A DNA stretch of 64,000 nt from Sphingomonas sp. Leaf412 (GCF_001425405.1 NZ_LMQP01000001.1:23254-87253), one strand, 5' to 3'; positions 37,558-45,454 are shown, counted from the first letter of the stretch. Translations and numbers: made by a program. The notes: generated by a model from the letters alone, not told the origin.

Positions 37558-38466
37558 CTAAAGGCCCAGGCCCAGGCGGTAGAAGCGGTCGGCCGTGCGC
37601 CCCCACATCGCGCGACGCTCGTCCGCGGAAAAGCCCGCCAGAATGGCCTCGTAGGCGCCCAGCGTCCGGTCCAGCGAGCCGAACAGGCGGTCGGTCGGAA
37701 AGTTCGTCGCGATCATGACGCGGTCGGGGCCGAACAGGTCGATCGCCTCCAGCACCGGCGCACGGACGCTGTCCGCGGTCCAGCCGCGATGCAGGAAGCC
37801 CGCGCCGGACAGCTTGATCGCGGCGTGCGGCAGCGCCGCGAAGGCGCGCAACCCCGTGCGCCAGTCATCCCACCCCCCGGGATCGCGCGCGATCGCCAGG
37901 CCCATGTGATCCACGACGACGGGCACGTCGGGATGCCGCCGCGCCAGCGCCGCCAGTCCCGGCATCTGGCGCGGATAGCAATGCAGGTCGAACGACAGGC
38001 CGTGGCGGGCGAGCCGGGCATAGCCCGCCTGCCACGCCGGGTCGCCGGTGCGGTCGCGCGGCGTGTAGGCCAACGCGGGATCGGTGTGCCAGTTCACGAT
38101 GTGGCGAACCCCGCGTACCGCGCGATGGCCGACGTGGAAGTCCAGCAGCCGGTCCAGGTCGGGATCGTCGAGCGCGGCGAAGGCGACGACCGCGTCCGGG
38201 CGCCCGCGCGCATCCGCCGTCGCCTGAAGCCACCGGGTTTCCGCCATCGCCTGCGCGGCGCCCGCCCCCGCCTCGACATGGACCATGCCTGCCAGGTTCC
38301 ACGCCGCGGTTTCCGCGAGATAATCGTCGAGCAGATAGGTCGTCGCGATGGCCGCGGGGGATCCCCAACCCCCGTCGTCGCGAAACGGCGGCCGCAACCA
38401 GTCGTAGCCCGGACGCGACAGGTCCCACAGGTGGGCGTGGGCATCGACGAAGGCTGGCCGGTCCAC
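37558..38466 (-). CDS. Amidohydrolase, L-fuconolactonase-like
   Basis: A 302-residue TIM-barrel hydrolase of COG3618. FVDAHAHLWDLSRPGYDWL gives the HxH metal motif at residues 10-12; VVVDHMGL and IATNFPTD follow in the usual order. Members hydrolyse fucono- and galactono-lactones. The start is GTG at 38466 with AGGGGG upstream. It converges with the mutarotase gene across 22 bases. Together with the aldo/keto reductase it would turn L-fucose into L-fuconate; the dehydratase for the next step is not in the window. Confidence 0.8.
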   Translation of the reverse strand: MDRPAFVDAHAHLWDLSRPGYDWLRPPFRDDGGWGSPAAIATTYLLDDYLAETAAWNLAGMVHVEAGAGAAQAMAETRWLQATADARGRPDAVVAFAALDDPDLDRLLDFHVGHRAVRGVRHIVNWHTDPALAYTPRDRTGDPAWQAGYARLARHGLSFDLHCYPRQMPGLAALARRHPDVPVVVDHMGLAIARDPGGWDDWRTGLRAFAALPHAAIKLSGAGFLHRGWTADSVRAPVLEAIDLFGPDRVMIATNFPTDRLFGSLDRTLGAYEAILAGFSADERRAMWGRTADRFYRLGLGL

Positions 38467-38539
38467 GATATCCCCCTACCGCGCCGCATCGCCGTCATCG
38501 CCGCGACGCCCCCGGCGGTCGGGGTACGGCGCGGACAGG

Positions 38540-38572
38540 AAAAAGCCCGCCGGGTCGCGGACCGGGCGGGCT
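38540..38572 (-). terminator. Intrinsic terminator after tRNA-Val
   Basis: AGCCCGCC (38544-38551) pairs with GGCGGGCT (38565-38572), and on the minus strand the stem is followed by TTTTCC. It lies 8 bases beyond the tRNA 3' end. Confidence 0.75.
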
Positions 38573-38579
38573 GATTCGA

Positions 38580-38654
38580 TGGTGGGCGTGGCAAGGATTG
38601 AACTTGCGACCCCTGCGATGTCAACACAGTGCTCTACCACTGAGCTACACGCCC
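38580..38654 (-). tRNA. tRNA-Val (GAC anticodon)
   Basis: The minus strand folds into a full cloverleaf: acceptor GGGCGTG/CACGCCC, D-arm GCTCAGTGGTAGAGC, anticodon stem CTGTG/CGCAG around loop TTGACAT (anticodon GAC), T-arm with GTTCAATCC, discriminator A and an encoded CCA. GAC reads GTC and GTT valine codons, frequent in this GC-rich genome. Confidence 0.95.
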
Positions 38655-38666
38655 ACGGGAATGGCG

Positions 38667-38695
38667 CCTCTAGCCGCGCGAACGGCCATGCGCAA
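38667..38695 (-). promoter_or_regulatory. Promoter of tRNA-Val
   Basis: TTGCGC (38695-38690) and TAGAGG (38672-38667) on the minus strand are 17 bases apart, with the -10 box ending 12 bases before the tRNA 5' end. Confidence 0.45.
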
Positions 38696-38701
38696 GCGCC
38701 A

Positions 38702-39079
38702 TCATACCAGGCCGTTCGCCTCCCCGACCTGAAACAGGCGATCGACCTCCATCACCAGGTCGCGCAGGTGGAACGGCTTCGACAGGACGCGCGCCTGCGG
38801 CATCGCGCCGCCGGCCTTCAGCGTCACCGCGGCGAAGCCGGTGATGAACATCACGCGCAGGCCGGGCGACATCGCCGCGGCCTTCTGCGCCAGTTCGATC
38901 CCGTCCATTTCCGGCATCACGATGTCGGTCAGCAACAGGTCGAACGTCTCGCTTTCCAGCAGCGGCAACGCCGCGGTGCCGCGATCGACCGCGGTCACGG
39001 CATAGCCGGACCGTTCCAGGGCACGGGCCAGATACTCGCGCATCACATCGTCGTCTTCGGCCAGCAGAATGCGTATCAT
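38702..39079 (-). CDS. cpdR: CpdR-like single-domain response regulator
   Basis: A 125-residue receiver domain alone. The acidic pocket (AEDDD, residues 7-11), phosphoacceptor Asp52 (LLLTDIVMPEMDG) and the conserved Lys in VLSKPFH are present. The sequence is close to what I recall for CpdR, the ClpXP-linked cell-cycle regulator of alphaproteobacteria. GGGGA lies 6 bases before the ATG. It is divergent from the N-formylglutamate amidohydrolase gene, an arrangement common in sphingomonads. Confidence 0.85.
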   Translation of the reverse strand: MIRILLAEDDDVMREYLARALERSGYAVTAVDRGTAALPLLESETFDLLLTDIVMPEMDGIELAQKAAAMSPGLRVMFITGFAAVTLKAGGAMPQARVLSKPFHLRDLVMEVDRLFQVGEANGLV

Positions 39080-39217
39080 GTCGTCCCCGTTCTCCACCCG
39101 TCGCCTTATGCGCCCCAGGCGTAAAACTTTCCACCCGCGCTTATGGTGAACGAACCGGCAATGCGGCGGTCTGCCCGCATGTTGCGGCGCGGCGCGAGTC
39201 GCCATAGGGTCGGGCAT

Positions 39218-40057
39218 ATGCCGTCCTCGTTCCAGCTGATCGGTCGCGACATCCCCGAAAGCCCGGTCGTGCTGTCGGTGCCGCACGCGGGCCGCGATTA
39301 CCCCCTGTCGTTGCGCAGCGCGCTTCGCGCTCCGTTCGCCAGCTTGGCCGCGCTGGAGGACCGGCACGTCGATGCGATCGCCCTGGCGGCACGGGAACAG
39401 GAGACGCTGCTGCTGCAAATCGCGCCGCGCGCCTGGATCGACCTGAACCGGGCGGAACACGAACGCGATCCCCTGCTGGACGAGGGGGCGCGGCCCGCCA
39501 ACCTGTCCGCGAAGGTGCGCGCGGGGCTGGGCATCGTGCCGCGGCGGACCGCCGTGGCGGGGGAATTGTGGCGGCGCCGGCTGGGCGCGGACGAGGTGGA
39601 GGCGCGGATCGCGGCGGACCACCGCCCCTATCACGACGCCCTCGGCGACACGCTCGCGCGCGCACAGGCGCGGTTCGGGACCGCGGTGCTGCTGGACGTG
39701 CATTCGATGCCGCCGATCGCGGGGGGCCGCGCGCGCGTGGTGCTGGGCGACCGTTTCGGCCGCGCCGCCGCCGCACGGTTCGTCCACCGGCTGGAGGCGG
39801 TGCTGGAGGGGGCAGGCGTGCCCTATGCCATCAACACCCCCTATGCCGGCGGACACATACTGGAACGCCACGGGCGACCGCATGAGCACATCCATGCGAT
39901 CCAGCTGGAGCTGGACCGGTCGCTCTACCTCGACCGGCGGCTCGATTCGCCGGGGCCGGGGATGGAGGCGGTCACGCGGCTGGTGCGCGCGATGATCGAT
40001 GCCCTGGCCGACGAGGCGTCGGCGGGATCCGGTGTGGCGGCGCAGGCGGCGGAATAA
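39218..40057 (+). CDS. N-formylglutamate amidohydrolase
   Basis: A 279-residue hydrolase of the HutG family, which releases formate from N-formyl-L-glutamate in histidine breakdown or acts on related N-formyl compounds. VLSVPHAGRDYP, WIDLNRAEHERDP, HRPYHDAL and VLLDVHSMPPIAGGR mark metal and substrate sites. The ATG at 39218 has AGGG 8 bases upstream; an in-frame ATG 25 codons earlier adds an Arg-rich stretch unlike the family. No other hut genes are near. Confidence 0.85.
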   Translation: MPSSFQLIGRDIPESPVVLSVPHAGRDYPLSLRSALRAPFASLAALEDRHVDAIALAAREQETLLLQIAPRAWIDLNRAEHERDPLLDEGARPANLSAKVRAGLGIVPRRTAVAGELWRRRLGADEVEARIAADHRPYHDALGDTLARAQARFGTAVLLDVHSMPPIAGGRARVVLGDRFGRAAAARFVHRLEAVLEGAGVPYAINTPYAGGHILERHGRPHEHIHAIQLELDRSLYLDRRLDSPGPGMEAVTRLVRAMIDALADEASAGSGVAAQAAE

Positions 40058-40088
40058 AAAAACCACCGCGTGCATGCGCACGCGGTGG
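40056..40088 (-). terminator. Intrinsic terminator of the small RNA
   Basis: CCACCGCGTGC (40063-40073) pairs perfectly with GCACGCGGTGG (40078-40088) around ATGC; the minus strand continues with TTTTTTT. The plus strand has no T-run, so it serves the minus strand, although it lies right after the plus-strand amidohydrolase stop. Confidence 0.8.
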
Positions 40089-40163
40089 CCTAGGTTCAGG
40101 GAGGAGACACACCCGAGGGTGTGCCATACGGCCTCGCGAAAGGGGGGACACGAGAGCCGTACC
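40056..40163 (-). ncRNA. Candidate small regulatory RNA (about 107 nt, suhB/MmgR-like features)
   Basis: The minus strand holds a promoter (TTGCAA, 16 bases, TATGTT) whose predicted start at 40162-40163 is followed at once by a structured region. Stem 1 (40161-40151 with 40136-40127, one bulge) has a loop rich in C (TGTCCCCCCTTTCG). Stem 2 pairs ACACC with GGTGT around CTCG. A single-stranded TCTCCTCCCTGAACCTA follows, complementary to Shine-Dalgarno sequences. An 11-bp terminator hairpin and seven T end it. No convincing ORF is present. CCUCC loops and this size recall alphaproteobacterial sRNAs such as suhB/MmgR, AbcR and CcsR. Family membership is a guess to be tested by covariance search. 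Confidence 0.6.
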
Positions 40164-40168
40164 TGTTA

Positions 40169-40196
40169 AACATAGGAAGGTGCCGCGGGGTTGCAA
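40169..40196 (-). promoter_or_regulatory. Promoter of the small RNA, -35 box inside a perfect palindrome
   Basis: On the minus strand TTGCAA (40196-40191) and TATGTT (40174-40169) are 16 bases apart. The -35 box is the centre of GGGGTTGCAACCCC (40187-40200), a perfect 14-bp palindrome that could bind a regulator. Confidence 0.5.
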
Positions 40197-40219
40197 CCCC
40201 CGTGAAAAAAGCCGCCGGA

Positions 40220-40762
40220 TCAGCGCGCGCCGGGCAGCATCCGCGCGAGGACGCGGTCGCGCAGCACGAGATGATGGCGCAGCGCCGCGGCGACATGCAG
40301 CAGCACCAGCGCCAGCATCAGCCAGCCCAGAAGCTCGTGCGCCTCGTGTCCGACGCCCGACGCCGCCTTCGACACGGGCAGGTAGGGGATGTCGAATGCG
40401 CCGAACCACGTCAGCGGCCGGCGGCGTTCCGGGTTCGATGCCATCGCCCAGCCCGACAGCGGCATGACGATCAGCAGCGCGTACAATGTCCAATGCGTCG
40501 CGTGCGCCGCGACGCGTTCCCATGCGGGCAACGGCGGCAGCGCGGGCGGGCGGTGGCCCAGCCGCCACAAAACCCGGCCGAGCGTGAGGACGAGGACCGT
40601 GATCCCGATCGCCTTGTGCAGCGGGAACAGCGCGCCCAGCGCGGGCACCGCGTCGCCGCCGATCCCGCTCGCCAGGTTGACGACGACGAGCAGCGCGACC
40701 GTCCAGTGGAACGCGATCGCGACCCGCGAATAGCGTTCCCCCATCACCGGCCGTGTCGCCAT
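40220..40762 (-). CDS. Cytochrome b561 family protein
   Basis: A 180-residue inner-membrane protein with four helices. AIAFHWTVALLVVVNL, LFPLHKAIGITVL, AAHATHWTLYALLIVMPLSG and GHEAHELLGWLMLALVLLH place the His residues that bind two haems in the bacterial b561 family. It would pass electrons between the quinone pool and a periplasmic acceptor such as superoxide. ATG at 40762 is 17 bases after the SapC gene stop, so they may be co-transcribed. Confidence 0.85.
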   Translation of the reverse strand: MATRPVMGERYSRVAIAFHWTVALLVVVNLASGIGGDAVPALGALFPLHKAIGITVLVLTLGRVLWRLGHRPPALPPLPAWERVAAHATHWTLYALLIVMPLSGWAMASNPERRRPLTWFGAFDIPYLPVSKAASGVGHEAHELLGWLMLALVLLHVAAALRHHLVLRDRVLARMLPGAR

Positions 40763-40779
40763 CGTCGTTCCCCCGGGTG

Positions 40780-41544
40780 TCAGACCAGTTGCGGTTGCGG
40801 CATCTTGCCCTGGCTCACCTGGCGCGCGAAGATTTCGCGCATCAGCGACAGCGAGAACAGGTGCGCGTAGATCAGCGGCAGGAGACCCGATTGCGTCATC
40901 TTGCGCAGCTGGTCGCCGCGCAGCGCGTTCAGCTTCTCCTCGTTCACCATCTGGAAGCCGCGATAGACGAACGGCTGCTCGAAGCCGTCCTGCTGGATCG
41001 TGACCTCGCCCTCCATCAGCAGGTCCAGCTCGCGGACCTCCTTCACGAACTGCCCGGTGCGGGCCGCGGCCTGCTCGAACTGTTCGGCGAAGTTCAGGAT
41101 ACCCTTCGTGAAGTCGGTCGGCTGCGCGCCCTCGAACAGCGCATCGCCGTCGTCGAACGCGCCGATCGTCGGCGACGTCGGATCGAAGCACAGCGACAGT
41201 TCCTGCGCGTCGGGCCGCAGCCGCGCGAGCATGTAGGGATAGCGGCGGACGTAGGCGGGGACGTAGAACGTATCCTCGACCAGCTTGCCGTCGGCGTCGA
41301 CGAACACGTTCACGCCCTCGTTCAGGCCCATCAGCGCGATGGGCACCGGCTCGTCGCCCGCGGCGAAGACGATCGGCATGTGGCGCTGGACCATCGGGAA
41401 TTCCTCGACCGTCAGCGGGACGGCATGCTGCCCCACCAGGAACGGCGCGACGTTGGTCTGACGCACGCGATAGTTGGCGTGGATCTCGCTCGAAAGCGGC
41501 TCCAGGCCGTTGTAGAAGAGCGGAAGCTGCGGCGCGCTGGCCAT
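40780..41544 (-). CDS. SapC family protein
   Basis: A 254-residue protein matching the SapC family of proteobacteria (named for a Campylobacter S-layer locus). Typical blocks are PLSSEIHANYRVR, VPLTVEEFPMVQRHMPIVF, LNEGVNVFVDADGKW-like ADGKLVEDTFYVPAYVRRYP and LCFDPTSPTIG. There is no signal peptide. The molecular role is unknown; in sphingomonads it often sits near receptor genes, which is not the case here. GGAG precedes the ATG. Confidence 0.8.
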   Translation of the reverse strand: MASAPQLPLFYNGLEPLSSEIHANYRVRQTNVAPFLVGQHAVPLTVEEFPMVQRHMPIVFAAGDEPVPIALMGLNEGVNVFVDADGKLVEDTFYVPAYVRRYPYMLARLRPDAQELSLCFDPTSPTIGAFDDGDALFEGAQPTDFTKGILNFAEQFEQAAARTGQFVKEVRELDLLMEGEVTIQQDGFEQPFVYRGFQMVNEEKLNALRGDQLRKMTQSGLLPLIYAHLFSLSLMREIFARQVSQGKMPQPQLV

Positions 41545-41597
41545 GTATGTACTCCGTCGGTCGATGGTGGCGCGCGGGCGCCCGATGACGTGCGGGC

Positions 41598-43037
41598 CTA
41601 TTGCGTGGCGCGGGCCGGCGCAAGCGTGACGAGCTTGCCGGGGTTCATCAAACCACCCGGATCGAAGGCCGCCTTGATCCCGCGCAACGCCGCCATCCGC
41701 GCGGGCGAGGACAGGCGTTCCAGTTCCGCGCGCTTCATCTGCCCGATGCCGTGTTCGGCGGAGATCGATCCTCCCGCCGCGGTGACGAGGTCGTGGACGA
41801 AGGCGGAGACGACCGGCACCTGATCGCCGTACCAGTGCGCGGGGTCGGTGCCCGCGGGCGCGCGGACGTGGAAATGGACGTTTCCGTCGCCCAGATGCCC
41901 GAAGCCGGACGCATGCGTGCCGGGGAAGCGCGCCTCGCACGCCGCCGCCGCCTCCACCATGAAGCGCGGCATCGCGGCGACGGGGACCGAGATGTCGTGC
42001 TGCGCCGCCGGACCCGTGGCGCGCTCCGCCTCCGAGATCGATTCGCGGATGCGCCAGAACGCGTCCGCCTGCGCCTCGCTGCCCGCGATCGTCGCGTCCG
42101 CGACCGCGCCGTCGGCGATCGCCGCGCCCAGCACACGCTCGACCAGCGCGCCGGGGTCCGCCTCGCCCGCCGCCGCCGTCACCTCCACCAGCACATGCCA
42201 GGGATGCCGCCCGGACAGCGGCGCCCGGGTGCCCGGAATGTGCGCCAGCACCGCGTCGAGCGATTCGCACGGCAGCAGTTCGAAGCTCTCCACCGCGTCC
42301 GTCGCGGTGCGGAACCGGGCCAGCAGCGCCATCGCCGCGTCGGGCGTCGCCACGCCCGCCCAGGCCACGCACCGCGCCGCGACCGCGGGTACCAGCCGCA
42401 GCGTGACGGCGGTGACGATGCCCAGCGTCCCCTCCGCCCCCACCAGCAGATGGCGCAGGTCGTAGCCGCGATTGTCCTTGGGCAGTGCGGACAGGCCGTC
42501 GTGGATCGCGCCGTCGGGCAGCACCGCCTCCACCCCCAGCACCAGCGCGCGCATCGTGCCCCATCGCAGCACCTGCGTGCCACCGGCATTGGTCGACGCG
42601 AGCCCGCCGATCGTCGCCGACCCCTTCGCGCCCAGCGACAGCGGGAATCGCTGCCCCGCGGCGGCGGCGGCGTCGTGCAGCGTCGACAGGATCACGCCTG
42701 CCTCCGCGACCGCCTCGCCCTCCCCCAGCGCGCGGATACGGTTCAGGCGGCGCAGCGACAGGATCGCGGCGCTGCCGTCCGCGGGGGGCGTGGCGCCGCC
42801 GACCATCGACGTATTGCCGCCCTGCGGCACCAGCGCGACGTCCAGCGCGCGCGCGGCGGCCACGATCGCGGCGACATCGCGCGTCGAATCGGGTTCGAAC
42901 ATCGCGGGCGCCGCGCCGTGGTAGCGACCGCGCCAGTCGGTCAGCCAGGGCGCGATGTCGTCCGGCTCCGTCACGATGGCGCGCGGCGGCAGGATCGGTT
43001 CCAGCCGGGACAGAAGTTGGTCGATACGGGTTGTCAC
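41598..43037 (-). CDS. FAD-binding oxidoreductase, GlcD / D-lactate dehydrogenase type
   Basis: A 479-residue flavoenzyme of the VAO/PCMH superfamily. The FAD-binding half has LVPQGGNTSMVGGATP, LSLGAKGSATIGGLASTNAGG and LLVGAEGTLGIVTAVTL; the C-terminal half has GFGHLGDGNVHFHVRAP and SAEHGIGQMKR, the substrate-side His blocks. It oxidises 2-hydroxy acids such as D-lactate, D-2-hydroxyglutarate or glycolate. GTG at 43037 is preferred because AGGACGG lies upstream; an ATG at 43061 adds 8 residues without a ribosome site. Confidence 0.85.
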   Translation of the reverse strand: MTTRIDQLLSRLEPILPPRAIVTEPDDIAPWLTDWRGRYHGAAPAMFEPDSTRDVAAIVAAARALDVALVPQGGNTSMVGGATPPADGSAAILSLRRLNRIRALGEGEAVAEAGVILSTLHDAAAAAGQRFPLSLGAKGSATIGGLASTNAGGTQVLRWGTMRALVLGVEAVLPDGAIHDGLSALPKDNRGYDLRHLLVGAEGTLGIVTAVTLRLVPAVAARCVAWAGVATPDAAMALLARFRTATDAVESFELLPCESLDAVLAHIPGTRAPLSGRHPWHVLVEVTAAAGEADPGALVERVLGAAIADGAVADATIAGSEAQADAFWRIRESISEAERATGPAAQHDISVPVAAMPRFMVEAAAACEARFPGTHASGFGHLGDGNVHFHVRAPAGTDPAHWYGDQVPVVSAFVHDLVTAAGGSISAEHGIGQMKRAELERLSSPARMAALRGIKAAFDPGGLMNPGKLVTLAPARATQ

Positions 43038-43100
43038 GCCACCGTCCTGTACGCAATTCATGCCGTATTCAAACGACTCGCCACATCCTGCCGATCGGTC

Positions 43101-43592
43101 ATGACCATCCGCTTCCTTCCGCTCCTGTTGTCCTGCGTCGCCCCGTGCCTGGTATCGGCGCAGGATCCGCGGTCGCTCGACGGCGTGGAAACGGCGCAGA
43201 TGCTGTACCACGAACGCATCGTCATCCGCATCCCCCGCGTCCGCCCCGTCCCCCCCGCCGCGATGTCCTCCGCCGGGGCGCGCACCCTGTCCGCCCCCCC
43301 CAGCGCCGCGACGCCGGTGTGGATCGAGAAGCGCGCCGCCGATTGCGTCCCCGTCACGGCGTTGACGGGCGCGTCGATCGACCGGTCGGGCGACGTCGAC
43401 CTGGTCGTCGCCGACGGCCGCCGGCTGCGCGCCAAGCTGGACGACGATTGCCCGACGCTCGATTTCTATTCCGGCTTCTACCTGAAGCGCACCGCCGACG
43501 GCCGCATCTGCGCCCGTCGCGATTCGTTGCGGTCGCGGTCGGGCGCCCGATGCGCGATCACCGGATTCCGGACCCTGACCGCGAAGAGATAG
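43101..43592 (+). CDS. Conserved sphingomonad hypothetical exported protein
   Basis: A 163-residue protein with a signal peptide (FLPLLLSCVAPCLVSAQ). The middle is Pro/Ala-rich. The C-terminus has six or so conserved-looking positions including RAADCVPV, DCPTLDFYSGFYLKRTADGR and ICARRD...RSGARCAI, with four Cys that could form disulfides in the periplasm. I recall similar short proteins in many sphingomonads, without known function. It is divergent from the FAD oxidase gene. Confidence 0.65.
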   Translation: MTIRFLPLLLSCVAPCLVSAQDPRSLDGVETAQMLYHERIVIRIPRVRPVPPAAMSSAGARTLSAPPSAATPVWIEKRAADCVPVTALTGASIDRSGDVDLVVADGRRLRAKLDDDCPTLDFYSGFYLKRTADGRICARRDSLRSRSGARCAITGFRTLTAKR

Positions 43593-43695
43593 AAGCCGGA
43601 ATCCAAGGCACAGCTTGACTTCGCGCGCGCGATGGGGAAGCGCTGGGATGTGGGAAGTCGCGCCCGGCCGGCTTCCACGCTAACCGGACATTTGC

Positions 43696-45189
43696 ATGAG
43701 CTTCGCCGACCTCGGCCTTTCAGACGAACTCCTCCGCGCCGTCGGAGACACCGGCTATACCGAGCCGACGCCGATCCAGGCGAGCGCGATCCCCAGCGTG
43801 CTGATGATGCGCGACATGATCGGCATCGCGCAGACGGGGACGGGCAAGACCGCGTCCTTCGTCCTGCCGATGATCGACATCCTGGCGCAGGGACGCAGCA
43901 GGGCGCGGATGCCGCGCTCGCTGATCCTGGAGCCGACGCGCGAGCTGGCGGCGCAGGTGGCGGAGAATTTCGTCACCTACGGCAAGTATCACAAGCTCAG
44001 CATGGCGTTGCTGATCGGCGGCGTGCAGATGGGCGACCAGGTGAAGGCGCTGGAAAAGGGCGTCGACGTCCTGATCGCGACGCCGGGCCGGTTGATGGAC
44101 CTGTTCCAGCGCGGCAAGATCCTGCTGACCGGCTGTTCGCTGCTCGTCATCGACGAGGCGGACCGGATGCTCGACATGGGGTTCATCCCCGACATCGAGG
44201 AAATCTGCACCAAGCTGCCGGCGCAGCGGCAGACCCTGCTGTTCTCCGCCACCATGCCGCCGCCGATCAAGAAGCTGGCGGACAAGTTCCTGAACAATCC
44301 CAAGACGATCGAGGTGGCGCGGCCCGCGTCGACGAACATCAACATCACCCAGTGGGTGGTGCCGGTGAAGAGCGCGTCGGCGGACAAGCGCGCGACGCTG
44401 CGCCGGCTGCTGCGGCTGGAGGAGGTGCGCAACGCGATCATCTTCTGCAATCGCAAGACCACGGTGCGCGAACTGAACAAGTCGCTGCGCGGTGACGGTT
44501 TCCAGTCGGGCGAGATCCACGGCGACATGGATCAGCCCGCACGGCTGGCCGAGCTGGACCGGTTCAAGAAGGGCGACGTCAACATCCTGGTCGCCAGCGA
44601 CGTCGCGGCGCGCGGGCTGGACATCAAGGGCGTCAGCCACGTCTTCAACTTCGATGCGCCGTGGCATCCGGACGATTACGTCCACCGCATCGGCCGCACC
44701 GGTCGCGCGGGCGCGACGGGCATCGCCTATACGTTCGTCGGGCCGGACGACGTCGAGAATATCGACAATATCGAGAAGCTGACGGGACAGAAGATCCAGC
44801 GGCTGGGCGACCTGCCCGCCGAACCGGCGGCGGAGGCCGAGCAAGCGCGGCCGGCGCGTCGTCGTCGCGAGGAGCGGCCCGCACGGGCGGAACGTCCAGC
44901 CCGCGAGGAACGTCCCGCCCGCGAGGAGCGGCCGGTGCGCGAGGAGCGGCCGGCCCGTGCCGAGCGGCCCGCCCGCGAGGATCGGCCCGCGCGCGCCGAA
45001 CGGCCGGTGCGCGAGGAGCGTGACACAACCGTCGAGACGTCGCGTCCGCCCGCCCGCCCCTATGCCCCGTCGCGTGGCGAGGAGCCGCGGCGCGAATATC
45101 GCCCGCGCCGCGACGAGCGCGACGACGGCCCCGACGTCGGCTGGAACGGGCCGGTCCCGGACTTCCTGTCGGTGGTGCTGTCGCGCTGA
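43696..45189 (+). CDS. DEAD-box ATP-dependent RNA helicase (RhlE type)
   Basis: A 497-residue helicase. Motif Q (FADLGLSDELL...PTPIQ), Walker A AQTGTGKT (45-52), VIDEADRMLDMGF, FSATMP and HRIGRTGRAG are all present, so both RecA-like domains are complete. After residue about 380 comes a highly charged tail with about nine copies of an RPAREE-like unit (392-441), encoded by near-repeat DNA, then an Arg/Asp-rich end. Such tails bind RNA non-specifically. It probably acts in RNA decay or ribosome assembly. A short DUF1289 gene follows after 5 bases. Confidence 0.9.
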   Translation: MSFADLGLSDELLRAVGDTGYTEPTPIQASAIPSVLMMRDMIGIAQTGTGKTASFVLPMIDILAQGRSRARMPRSLILEPTRELAAQVAENFVTYGKYHKLSMALLIGGVQMGDQVKALEKGVDVLIATPGRLMDLFQRGKILLTGCSLLVIDEADRMLDMGFIPDIEEICTKLPAQRQTLLFSATMPPPIKKLADKFLNNPKTIEVARPASTNINITQWVVPVKSASADKRATLRRLLRLEEVRNAIIFCNRKTTVRELNKSLRGDGFQSGEIHGDMDQPARLAELDRFKKGDVNILVASDVAARGLDIKGVSHVFNFDAPWHPDDYVHRIGRTGRAGATGIAYTFVGPDDVENIDNIEKLTGQKIQRLGDLPAEPAAEAEQARPARRRREERPARAERPAREERPAREERPVREERPARAERPAREDRPARAERPVREERDTTVETSRPPARPYAPSRGEEPRREYRPRRDERDDGPDVGWNGPVPDFLSVVLSR

Positions 45190-45194
45190 CCGCG

Positions 45195-45359
45195 ATGGCG
45201 GTCGAGTCGCCCTGTACGTTGGTGTGCACGATCGACCGACGATCGGGGCTGTGCCTCGGTTGTCACCGCACGCTGGACGAGATCGCGCGCTGGGGCGGGG
45301 CGACAGACGACGAGCGCAGGGCGATATTGGTGACGGTCGCGGCGCGCGCGAAGGGCTGA
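45195..45359 (+). CDS. DUF1289 small Cys-rich protein
   Basis: A 54-residue protein. SPCTLVCTIDRRSGLCLGC followed by HRTLDEIARWG fits the DUF1289 family, whose four Cys probably bind a metal or Fe-S cluster. Length is normal for the family. ATG at 45195 lies 5 bases after the helicase stop, so the two are likely co-transcribed. Function is unknown. Confidence 0.75.
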   Translation: MAVESPCTLVCTIDRRSGLCLGCHRTLDEIARWGGATDDERRAILVTVAARAKG

Positions 45360-45388
45360 GCTGACGATCGTCTGCGTTCGTGACCGAT

Positions 45389-45441
45389 GTGTTCCCGCGA
45401 CGGCGGGGACCCGGTCTAGGCTCCCGCCTTCGCGGGAGCAC
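45389..45441. repeat. 53-bp dispersed palindromic repeat, copy 1
   Basis: Two hairpins back to back (TTCCCGC..GCGGGGA and CTCCCGC..GCGGGAG) separated by ACCCGGTCTAGG. A second, slightly diverged copy is at 51904-51962. It sits between the DUF1289 gene and the converging GST gene, a usual place for REP-like elements. Confidence 0.65.
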
Positions 45442-45454
45442 GGGGGGTCGGCGC

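Noticed and set aside
40096..40173. 25-codon minus-strand ORF (MFNRYGSRVPP...)
   Set aside because: Its ATG lies within the -10 box of a good promoter, it has no ribosome site, and the same bases form RNA stems ending in a terminator; a small RNA explains the region better.
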